Positions 1 to 9,657 of a DNA stretch of 64,000 nucleotides are shown piece after piece; within the stretch, counting starts at the first letter, position 1; each line of letters begins with the position of its first letter. Origin of the DNA: Harmonia axyridis (taxonomy: Eukaryota; Arthropoda; Insecta; Coleoptera; Coccinellidae); assembly GCF_914767665.1 (NCBI RefSeq), contig NC_059505.1:38623506-38687505 (forward strand), written 5' to 3'. The translations under genes were made by a program, and so were the position numbers. The notes under the pieces are model-generated. The model ran no database searches, was not told where the DNA came from, and saw nothing but the letters and a program-made list of their open reading frames with translations.

Positions 1-449
1 TTACAATCAATGACAACTTCCTAAATACGTTATAAGCAAAAACCTTTCAGCACAAATTAAACTGAAAAAACGGGAAGCCTATAGCTATTGTAGTTTTCGA
101 AATATCGCTCGATCAGCCAGAAAACGGACCAAGTTAATACGTAATCTGTATTTTGTTGCAAAAATGCTTCTATTAGGACGTTCTGGTTTCACCGAAGACC
201 TCTCGGATTGCTCTGAATCGTTTGTTTTTGTTTATTACATCCAGATGAAGGAGAATAAATGAATATTCGTCGATAATTGCACACACTTGCCGAATCTTAT
301 CGTATAATCCGTATAAATGTTCGGCATCAGCAAGTTGTAGAGAACATTTTTTTAGATTTTATTTAGATTCGAACGTGCTTACGAATAAAATCAGTTGCTA
401 CCCCCCCTCATGAAAAAGAGCTATATCCGCCCTTGAACACAGTATTAAA
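1..449. other. AT-rich sequence, nothing recognised
   Basis: No coding region, RNA gene or clear repeat could be supported here. If the UGT first exon at 1301-1538 belongs to a gene running off the left edge, this stretch would be intron. Confidence 0.4.
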
Positions 450-585
450 AATTTTTTAAGAAAAATTGTAAACCCTTTTTCTTTCAAAATTCCAATCATT
501 TACTCTTTGCTATGCTATCTATGTTTTACCAAAATTTAAAACTTAAACAGATCCTGCAGGGTGTTGCAGTTTCTTTGTCAGTTAG
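450..585 (+). mobile_element. Solo right end of a Tc1-like element
   Basis: This piece matches the last ~130 bp of the Tc1-like copies ending at 36867 and 44227: a short AT-rich stretch, the phrase 'ctatctatgttttacc', then the terminal repeat ending 'tttctttgtcagttag'. No transposase sequence or opposite terminus is present nearby, so it is a truncated remnant. Confidence 0.6.
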
Positions 586-760
586 TATATATTGCCGCTA
601 TACATAATTTTCTATCAATTTAAGTGAAAATATTCATTTATAAATAAATATTGTATTGATGATTTTCTATTGGAAAACCTTCTATTTTTGAATATATTAT
701 TTTTTTAATTATAGGTCATTATTGTTCATTTATTTATTAATTTACCCTGTTCACTTTTTA

Positions 761-1026
761 TTGTATGGTGAAATTTCATTTCAGGATTGTTTCTGAATAT
801 ATTTATTGTTTAAAGATTTAAACTGTCATTTGATAAAAATTCACCTTTATTATATACTTGTTCGATTGTTGTTAGTTCCCTTGTGATGTGTATTAAGTAT
901 GTTTTTATATATTTTACAGGCTTGAAAAAGGGCACTGCCCAAAACGTTGCCTATCAAATGACAGTTTAAATCTTTAAACAATAAGTATATTCAGAAACAA
1001 CGCTGAAATCAAATTTCACCATACAA
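761..1026. repeat. Inverted repeat with 75-bp arms
   Basis: Arms 761-835 and 952-1026 are reverse complements with about 4 mismatches in 75 positions by my alignment. They are separated by a 116-bp AT-rich spacer. There is no coding capacity. The layout fits a small foldback or MITE-like element, or a hairpin-forming repeat. I cannot name the family. Confidence 0.85.
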
Positions 1027-1300
1027 TATTATTGTTTATATTATCCGAAAAAAGTACTGTGTTCTTAAAATTACATACTTCGAGAAAATAGCTAAGAAAT
1101 TAACTAAATAAACGAATAAACAATAATATGTAGGCTTCAAATTCAACAAAGTATCTCATTTATCCAATTGATATGAATATCACTTATCAGAGATGTCATA
1201 TTACAATGATATGAATTTTAAAGAAATTCAAAAAAGAAATTGAAACCTTCTAGACAGATTTAGTTTAGAATTTCACTCATATTTTTCGTTAATCTCTCAC

Positions 1301-1538
1301 CTTTTAGTTTCTCGGCTTGCCCTGTTAGAACCACTTGGTTGTAATTTTCAGGTGGATTTTTCTCACTGAAAGCTGCTATTATTGTTACATTATGTCCTTT
1401 AGCAGCTAATATTTTCATCAAACTGCTACCAGCCAAATAATGACTTGGACCGCACATGTGGAAAATCCCAAGAATTTTCGCGCCATCGGCATTCAAACAA
1501 AATCCCACCAAAGTCAATAAAAACACTTTAAGTTTCAT
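1301..1538 (-). CDS. Orphan UGT first exon (partial gene)
   Basis: This 238-nt exon has exactly the length of the first exons of UGT genes A-E and ends at the same phase with a GT donor (G|GTGAGA). It encodes a signal peptide beginning MKLKVFLLTLVGF, then AKILGIFHMCGPSHYLAG with the family's conserved histidine, and the K-I-L-A-A-K-G-H stretch of the acceptor-binding N-terminal domain. No second, third or fourth exon lies between it and the left edge of the window. The rest may lie outside the window, or this may be a relic. Its sequence is more diverged from the cluster than the other first exons. Continuation outside the window is inference. Confidence 0.72.
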
Positions 1539-1758
1539 TTTGAGATGAAAATCCTATATTCACACGCTCTTTGATTTGAAATTGAAATTCGTAATCAACT
1601 TGAGTTTATCTGTATATTACTCCATATAGTGATATATGATTTGAAGCACGATGTGGAGTTTAAATAAATAATATGGAACACTGCTGAGACAGGAGAGAAC
1701 AATATAAATAAATGAATGTTGGGGATGTTGGATGTTGACCTTGAGGATCGATGATTTC

Positions 1759-2108
1759 CAGGGCCGGCGCGAGCAATTTTGGCGCCTGAAGCAAAGAATA
1801 TTTCGGCGCCCCTGGTGAAAAAGTATCAATAAACTCCCCCTCCCCCCAATAAAAACCATCACCTGCCTCGATGATAATTTGCCATTTTTGATTTCTGTAG
1901 CGATTTTGCTAATAATGTCCTTTCTAAAGTCGTTCCCAGTGGATTTCTTTTTTTTCGGACATTTTTACCTACAATTAATTCCTGGATTTCTTCGACGCCG
2001 ATGAACAATGCGTAAGTAATATATCTGATTCTCACATTCACAATCGATCACATACGATCGATGAAAGAGAACAGTCGCTTCACTGTTTCACTCCTAACGC
2101 CGGCCCTG
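1759..2108. mobile_element. MITE-like element, probably hAT-type
   Basis: The 350-bp unit begins CAGGGCCGGCG and ends with its reverse complement CGCCGGCCCTG. The flanking octamers atgatttc and aacatttc agree at 6 of 8 positions, compatible with a decayed 8-bp target duplication. CAGGG-type ends and 8-bp duplications are typical of hAT elements. No intact transposase is present. It lies just upstream of the orphan UGT exon at 1301-1538. Confidence 0.55.
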
Positions 2109-2554
2109 AACATTTCGGATACGATAATATCACGTGTGAACCCTGGCTACAGGGGACACCCGGAAAATTTTTTAATTCTAATACTACGTGTTATCTAATG
2201 TGGTTTCTTTATTATTTATCAATTATTAAAGTTTTGACAACTCAATTATTATATTTTTTCAGGAAAAAAGGCTTGGATTCTCGAATCGAAAACAATTCTT
2301 TGTCCCAGATTTCATTAGATTAGTTCAATATAGGAAATAACAAATAATACAAAAAAATACTTATTTATTTTACTTAATTTCATGTTGTATAAGAAAATTC
2401 TTAGTAAAATGTTAGCATACAGATTTTGACAAAATATCACATTATTCAATATAGAAAGTAGTACCTATTTGTAAGTACTTTTTTCTTCTGGAACAACTTA
2501 TTTGTTCATGTTCTTTGTTATCTTGATATTACTTTTAGCTGAGCGAGAATAATA

Positions 2555-4443
2555 TTAATTCTTCTTCTTCTTGGAAGTTGGTTTCTTCTTGAATATCAGT
2601 TTTACTAAAAATCTCAATAAGAGAACTGCTGCTACAACTACGGCTAAAATGAATAGTACGACATCTATCAGCAGATATTGGTACCATTCTAGATCTAAAG
2701 CTGCCACCCTAAGATGTGGAGCACCCCTGTGTCTTATCACATACTCCACCCAATAATTTACAGCTTCCGCAGGCTCTATAGGTTTGTCTCTCATAATTTG
2801 AGACCTCATTTTGGCATTCTCCTTATATCTGCGAAAAAATTGATAGAATAAATGAATTATGACGATAGTAAAAAAAAAAAAACAATTGGCTGATGAAGTC
2901 ATTACAGATAAGCTGTTATATTTCTGCCAGAAATATCAAGTGTGATTTATTAAATTATAAACTTACTTTGGATTTTTCAGCAAGTCGTCCAAGGTTTCAC
3001 TGAAATTGTCTTCTGTGAGTTCTTTGAAGGGAATATGTCTACCGAACCCATTAGTTTCAGCTCTTTTTCCATTCAGCTTTTGCTCAGCAAACACTGATAA
3101 GGCCAAAACAGGTAGGCCGTGGTAAACTGCCTCCATTGTGCTGAAGAGGCCACCATGTGTGATGAACAACTTCACGTTTTTATGGGCTGAAAGGATTTTG
3201 ATGAATAAGAAGTAGATTTACAAAGAAAGGCAGGGAACAATAGTAGATAATATTCAGTAATGAAAAGGCCAAACTCATATATCCAATCATAATGGAATGA
3301 GGTCTGTTAAACTCACCGAAAATATCATTCTGAGGCAGCCATTTACTGATTATGACGTTGTCCGGCTTGCCAGGTAGGTCAGGATCTTCAAATTTCCAGA
3401 TAACAGTCTCTTTGAGTTTTGAGAACTTCCTGAGTATGAAATCTCTCTTTTCTTTAGGCATATCTTTGCTCTTTACATTAGAACCCAAGCTGAAGTAGAC
3501 AACGCCATGCTTTGCGTTGTCTAATACAGTTTGTAGGTCGTTAGGCAAAGGTTTAGGCTTTCTTATATGGAAACCACCGATGTCTTTCATACTTGGTACT
3601 TTAGGTATAGGCTCATGCACACTTGGATCAGAATTCAACAGAACCAAAGAAACGTTGTAAGCTATATCTGCCAGATCTGGCGCATTTGGGTAATACTTGT
3701 GCACCAATCTATTCTGAGCAGGGAAATTGATCAAATTGGACAAGATCTTAGCGTAAACGTAAAATATCGTATTTTCCACTCTCTCAAAAAATGACATATG
3801 ATTAGTGAGATGTGACAGATAGAGACTGGGATGGTAAGATGGAGTATCTGGGTTTCCTTGGAAGGGGTTAGTCCAATCATTTGCATCCAGAGCGCTGTAA
3901 ACAATCAGCTGTGCGTTGAAATGATGGGCAACGTATTTCATGGCTGTTGCTTGGAATTCTTCAATGATGACAGCATCGAATTTCTCCTCAGTCTTCATGA
4001 ATTCCTTGAATACTGTGTGGTTGAAGGTATTTTCTATAAGATTTGTTGTCATGAAGTTGAAGAATATAGGCATAATCCAGGTAAGAGGTGTAAATTCGAA
4101 CCAGTTGATTGAATTATCTGTGAAAAGAAGATGGCGTTAGTTACTAGTGCACTATGACAGTTCATCCCTAAAATATATGAGTATTGACTGAATTTGAGTA
4201 AATACCCTCATATTTTTCATACAATCCTTCCATTACAATCTGCTTGTAATTTTTCGGAGAGTTCTCATCCTTGAAACTAGCTAAAATGGTGACTTCATGC
4301 CCTTTTTCAGCGAGTATCTTCATCAGAGTATTATAAGACATATAATGACTTTTAGCAGGCATATGGAACACACCAAGTATCTTGAAACCTTCCAGAGTAT
4401 GCAATACGGTAAAAAGAAACATGAAGCTAACCTTTAATCTCAT
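2555..4443 (-). CDS. UDP-glycosyltransferase, gene A
   Basis: This is a complete four-exon UGT: exons 4206-4443, 3317-4117, 2967-3186 and 2555-2828. All introns are GT..AG (88, 130 and 138 bp), and the joined frame gives 510 residues. UGTs transfer a sugar from UDP-sugar to small lipophilic molecules in the ER lumen. The protein has an N-terminal signal peptide, the FHMPAKSHYM segment with the likely catalytic His, and an N-V-S sequon. The UDP-sugar signature is at about residues 354-382 (FITHGG...FAEQ). A membrane helix lies near residues 468-495, followed by a cytosolic tail ending KKKKN, a KKxx-type ER-retention signal. I chose the ATG at 4443 because it aligns with the paralogues; an in-frame ATG at 4464 is possible. 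The signature has Ser where most UGTs have the second Pro. A likely polyadenylation signal AATAAA (minus strand) lies at 2374-2379. The substrate cannot be inferred. Confidence 0.93.
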
Positions 4444-4962
4444 TTTCAAAGTTCCCTCGCCCACGTAAAGAAATTCTTATTTCGTTTTATTTTCACTCGA
4501 ATCTATTGAAAATAACTGGAATTATCGACGGATTTGAAAGAACACAAGGAGTAATCTTATCATGTGGTAAATGTGTAGACTCAGTGAGTTATCTTTTTAT
4601 CGTTGTTGGTTATTGGTTCCGATGTTGAAAATAGCCTTACCATTTGATATTGGAAATATTGTTATTACGATGAAATACTATAAATTTATTGTCTCATCTA
4701 TATTTCTATCGATGGTTTTATTATTTGAAATTTCGTAATATGAGATTTTCATATAATCATATATTGGAAAGTGAATATGAAATAGGTACTATTTTTTCGT
4801 GATCAGGTTTGAGAGTTATTTTTTTCAATTTTATTTATAGGTATACGGTGTTGAAGTATGCTGAAGATGCTCGAATTAGCCTTCGGCGTTTTATAGTTAG
4901 AAGCATAAGGATTTCATTTAAATGAACATCCATACTGATTTCCATCGAATTCGGAGGTGATA
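4444..4962. other. Upstream region of UGT gene A
   Basis: This is the 5' flank of gene A. Two GATA-like hexamers (ttatct and tttatcg) lie close together near 4588-4600. Nothing else is recognised before the Tc1 element. Confidence 0.35.
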
Positions 4963-5121
4963 TACACTGCCAAAAAAATTAACGCACATTCTGAAAATCT
5001 CAATTTTAATGAAACTTAACTCTACATTGACTTTATAACTTATTTTTTATGTTCTCTCGGGAAGGTTTTGAACGAAACAAGACACATTAAATGGAAGAAA
5101 AATTCAGGATTTCACCGAATA

Positions 5122-6239
5122 TTATGTGGAAGAAGAGAAATAAACAATTTTCAAAATACTGGAATGCTGATAAGTGATTTTATACTTGGTATTTCCACCC
5201 CTTGCGCTAATTACAGCTCGGCAACGACGGTTCATACTCAAAATGAGTGATCTTAAAATGTTCTGATCTAATCCTTCCCAGATTTCTCTGAGTTGGATTC
5301 CTAAGTCATTAAGAGTAGCTGGATGATTTTCTGAACTTCTCAGCAAGAAGTCCAGATCTCAATCCGATTGAGCAGGTTTAGGACAACCTCAATAGAAGGC
5401 TGAGAAGTTCAGAAAATCATCCAGCTACAGCTGGAGTCTCTCGAGACTCCAACCTCTTCAAGGTACTCCTGAACGATGCGCGCACGATGGGGTCTGACAT
5501 TATCGTCCATGAAAATGAAATTTTCACCATTGTATGGGGCAAATGGCACTACATGTTCTTCAAGAATGTTCCTTATATACCTATCAGCATTCATAGCTCC
5601 ATTATCCACGACCACTAGGTCTGTGCGAGCAGTCAAAGATATTCCACCCCATTCCATAATCGATCCTCCCCCGAAACCAGTGGTATTCAGGAAATTGCAC
5701 TGAGCATATCTTTCATGTGGACTTCTGTATACAAGGGAACGTCGATCACAATGGTAGAGGCAGAATATAGAATCATCTGTGAAGAGAACTCTTTCCCAAT
5801 TAGCCTCTTCCCAATGGATATGCTCTCTCGCAAAATCCAAACGCGCCCTTCGATGGGCTGGGGTAAGAGCTGGGCCTCTTGCCGCGACACGAGGCCTTAA
5901 ATCATATTCTCTGAGGCGATTTCTTATTGTCTGAGTGATAATTTGCACCCCATGAGTTTGTTCAAGCTGATTTTGAAGGAGGCGAGCGGTTGCAAACCGT
6001 AGTCTCAACGAAGAAACTCTCAAGTAACGTTCTTGAATGGCAGTTGTTACCCGTGGTATACCCTGTCCTAGTCTTCGGACATTCATACCTGTCTCCCTGA
6101 ATCGCTGCAACATTCTGGACACACTTGTATGGGAAACTCCAAACCTTTCCGCAATTCTTGTATATGTCCACACTTCTTCTCGCAAAACTACCGCTTGGGC
6201 AGATTCCTCTTGGGTCAAATTGCGTGTTTCGCGTTGCAT
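5122..6239 (-). pseudogene. Tc1 transposase broken by micro-inversion
   Basis: The intact part (5409-6239) runs from MQRETRNLTQEES through a paired-like helix-turn-helix (TRIAERFGVSHTSVSRML) to the first catalytic Asp (VLFTDDS) and the second (FIFMDDNVRPH). After about residue 267 the frame leaves the family. The C-terminal part resumes at 5346 downward (SSENHPATLNDLGIQLREIW). The missing block with the catalytic Glu (SPDLNPIE) is present on the opposite strand at 5345-5432. The gene therefore cannot make an active DD34E transposase. Confidence 0.85.
5316..5428. repeat. Inverted repeat bounding a micro-inversion
   Basis: Positions 5316-5345 and 5399-5428 are ~30-bp inverted copies of each other. 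The segment between them reads as transposase (RSPDLNPIEQV) only on the plus strand, while both flanks read on the minus strand. A near-palindrome, GGAGTCT..AGACTCC, follows at about 5433-5450. Confidence 0.85.
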
Positions 6240-6512
6240 AGCGATCGAGTGTAGAAAATCAAACGAAAGAAAAACTATTGATCACTAGAATTGATCGAGA
6301 ACAATTGATTTCAGAATGGAGCCAATACATTCAAAATCTGATAATCTCATCTTTTTTTATTCCTGCTGGGAAAAAACATCTGTATTGAAGAAAAACGTTG
6401 AAAGTGGATAACATATGCATGCATAATTCTGATGAAAATAATTATCATTGAGAACACCTTCAGTTGAAATTTGAGATTTCCATAATGTGCGTTATTTTTT
6501 TTGCGCAGTGTA

Positions 6513-7706
6513 TAAAATTACCAGAAATTTACGCACAGTCGACTCCCACCTAAAAGTGTTAACAATGCTTCAGTAGACTCGGAAGCAATAAGAACCCAAG
6601 AATAACATTCTTGAATTTAATTATGTTAATACGAAATTCCCTGTAAGCAAAACAAACAAAGCGAATGTGTACTAAATAACTAAAGCGCGTATATTGAAAT
6701 TCAGCTTCAGCTATAGTTCTAATTGAATTTTGAATTTATACGTGAATTTATGTGTGTAACTATTAATATAAATGAAGTCATTTTTATTATTTATGGATAT
6801 TTTCTGACGAGGCGTAGGTAATAAAATTTTTGGCAATTCATTGTGGTCAAGTCAACAATATAATAAAAATATTTGAATTGCAAGAACACTTGAAATGAAC
6901 TGATAACGAATATTCGCAGATTAACTTGTGAATCCGATAAAAAATGCTTTTAAATATCTGATGAATGACATGACAATTTTTGAAATTCAGTGAAATCTCA
7001 TATGCATTATTTCAAGTTTGCGTAAGTATACCTTGTGTTAAATTTTTTTTTTGTCGAATTCTATATTCGTTCCAAACGTAACGCACTATATGTCAATAAT
7101 GTTAATGGACCATTATCAAACATGTATGAATAAAGCTTTTTATTCAAATATTATTAATATAGGCCAATTGAAAAGTAGCAACAAAACATTGCAAGAGATT
7201 AACTAATTGTTACACAAGGAATGTGATGAAATTCCAATTCATTTTATCATTTTTTTAGGGATTGGATTAACTCGGTCTCTACTTGATGGAAATTCATTTG
7301 AATCAAAATTGAATGACAGTTATTCTATAAATAACAATTGTTTTGCTGAACTACTGTGTAGAAGAAGATACTTCTTCTTCACATTTTACAGTTATTCAAA
7401 ATGAGAAAATGTAAAATTTGAAGAAGCTGCTGTGTAGCGAAACAATTGTTATTTTGGTAATTAAATAAAAGAAATATAATGTAATCACTAATTATTTGCT
7501 TTTTTTTTCTTTCTATTTTATTGCTTTTCTTTGAGTCATTTGTATTTGACTTGTCCTATATTCTATATACTGTACTGTCTTAATTATTATCAATAAAGTG
7601 TATTTATTTAATAACAGTCACTTAATTTCGATAAACGATTAATACAATTTTTCGTCGATTTTTCCAAAAGTCGATCTCATTACAATAAAATTATATACCA
7701 ACCTAC
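6513..7706. other. AT-rich spacer, nothing recognised
   Basis: There is no supported gene. No UGT exon 2, 3 or 4 is present between the Tc1 element and the first exon at 7707-7944, which is what makes that exon an orphan. Confidence 0.45.
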
Positions 7707-7944
7707 CTTTTAGTTTTTCTTGAAGCCCTGGAAGATAAATTTGTTTGTAGTTCTTCGGAGGATCTTTCTCCTTGAAAGCTGCCACCACCGTAACATCATG
7801 TCCTTTTTCAGCTAGAATTTTCATCAGAGTACTACAAGACATGTAGTGACTAGGTGAGGGCATGTGAAAAACACCCAAAATTTTCGCGCTTTCAACCCAT
7901 GTCAAAAACAAAAGTAGCACACCGAGTTGACCACCAATCTTCAT
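7707..7944 (-). CDS. Orphan UGT first exon, possible alternative exon
   Basis: This 238-nt exon starts at ATG 7944 and ends at donor G|GTAGGT in the same phase as all minus-strand UGT first exons. It encodes a signal peptide (MKIGGQLGVLLLFLTWVES), AKILGVFHMPSPSHYMSCST with the conserved His, and KILAEKGHDVTVVAAFKEK. It has no stop or frameshift. The next UGT exon downstream on its strand is the first exon of gene A (4206-4443), then gene A exon 2. Its donor phase is compatible with gene A's exon 2 acceptor at 4117. It may be an alternative first exon of gene A or the remnant of a lost gene. The open frame and intact donor favour use, but this is inference. Confidence 0.75.
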
Positions 7945-9657
7945 TTCGAACACCAAGATCAGACTGAATATCTCACGTTGAGTCAAACGCTTAACATCTC
8001 AGTTTTGAGGTTAGGTCGATTAGATATACTAAAATATACAAAACATGATTTTATAATTCTTATCTCGCATGAATAGACAAGTCATTCTACTTAATTCAAA
8101 TGTGGGGACAAAGTGCAAAAATTCCTTCCAAGTACAAAAGAAGTTGATATTTGAACCTCTAACACCTACCAAAACAATTCAATGTCCTTCAGATGATGTG
8201 TTATTAGATGTTAATTGATTAATAATGTGCTGTTACTTCATAGGCGTCGCTTGAAATTGGTATAAGCCGTGTACCATGAGACTTGTGAGCATTACATCGA
8301 ATTTTTTCTTGGTTTGGAAATATTATTTATTTATTTTTATTTTGTTTATTCATTTATTATTATTACTAGACAATGTTATCATATTGGATAAGACAGATGG
8401 AATGTGAATATCCTTTATATTTAGAAAACTCTATGATTTGTGACATTTTAACATGCTTTTGATTTTTCAAATTAATAATAGCGATATAAGAGAATGAGAA
8501 GCTGTCTTGTTGTATTAGAGTTAGGGAATAAAACATTTATTCGCAAAGTGCTTAAATTTATAATACCAAAATTAGATTCAGCACACTATACAACACTTAA
8601 AATAAACAACAGACATGTTTTTCAAAAGGACCAATACATATCGATTTGATAATCTGATCAGTTTGAAAAAACTTCTACCTGGAGTATCCGATTGACTCAG
8701 CGCAAGAGGTACAGTGCACCAAGGTCCAGGACAATGGGTGCTGCGCTTGCTGTCCACTGACCAAAAACATAAGCATCGATATGTGACATCGATTCATCAT
8801 TACATCCGTATTTTGACACTTGTATGGTATATTGCTCACTGGCTTCCTTGAAAAAGGTAAAACCAACAACAGAGAATATTACATAACAGTATTTGATCGA
8901 TTGAGTCCAGAAATTGAGAAGAAACATCCCCAAAAGCAAAAGAAAAAATTCTCTTTCACCAAGACCATGCTCCTTGTCACAAACCGATGAAAACCATGGA
9001 TGGATTCGTCGAATTGCGCTTCCAATTGCTTGCCACCCTGCTTATTATCCAGATCTGATCACGCAAAAATGAAAGAAATTTGGCTCTAATAAAAAAGTGA
9101 TTGCTGTGATTGAAAGCTAAGATGAATTTTTTGATATGAATTCCTATTGTTCCTAAAGTTGTTCTTCTTTAGTTTGTTTCTATAAATATGAATTTCATTT
9201 CAATACTTCTCTCCCTTGCATTGAAGTTATGATTTTCAATTTTTAACCTTATAATTATCATAAATTTCTTTCAATTTCAATGTTTGGACATTATGAATCT
9301 TTACCACTTATCCAGATTATGGTATCTCTAACAGTTATCACTTCTGAACTAAAAATTTTTGAACGTTTTGCCCAAGACATAGATCAAAGATTGGGTAATG
9401 GAGGGAATGAAACAAATGCACTTCATAGATTGTACTATTATGTAATATTTTTTTCATAAAAATATTTCGTATCAATGATACCCTTAATTGCTAATCGAAA
9501 TAAATGATCACAAGTGAATAATTGTTATCTATTGTAGACAATACTCGTATCTCAAATAAATACTTCATGAAACAATATACATATAAATGTATGTTGAAAG
9601 ACTTTGATTTTTTAGAAGTGCATGATTCAGCATGCTGATCATATTTTAGTTGCAACT
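7945..9657. other. Intergenic region with a mariner scrap
   Basis: The 5' flank of the exon at 7707-7944 has GATA-like sites near 8020 and 8060. A run of T/A-rich low complexity lies near 8325-8365. The only recognisable coding remnant is the mariner fragment at 8955-9070. An 80-codon minus-strand frame at 8697-8939 matches nothing I know. Confidence 0.35.
8955..9070 (+). mobile_element. Decayed mariner transposase fragment
   Basis: The plus strand reads QDHAPCHKPMKTMDGFVELR, which resembles the QDNAPCHKS.. segment around the second catalytic Asp of DD34D mariner transposases, such as the copies at 37405 and 51422. Neither terminus is recognisable. Confidence 0.5.

Larger units (their letters stand above)
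4963..6512 (-). mobile_element. Tc1-like DNA transposon (defective)
   Basis: Terminal inverted repeats starting CACTGC and containing ATAACGCACATT / TTAACGCACATT are readable at about 4965-5015 and 6465-6510, flanked by TA. The element is about 1.55 kb and carries a Tc1-type transposase on the minus strand. It lies between UGT gene A and the orphan first exon at 7707-7944. If that exon splices to gene A, the element sits inside an intron. Confidence 0.85.

Noticed and set aside
5409..6239. Intact Tc1 transposase
   Set aside because: The frame is long and has two catalytic Asp residues, but the segment with the catalytic Glu is inverted at 5345-5432, so it is a pseudogene.
8697..8939. 80-codon minus-strand frame with hydrophobic stretches
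   Set aside because: No start context, splice signals or family similarity could be recognised. It lies beside a decayed mariner fragment, so chance or decayed repeat is as likely.
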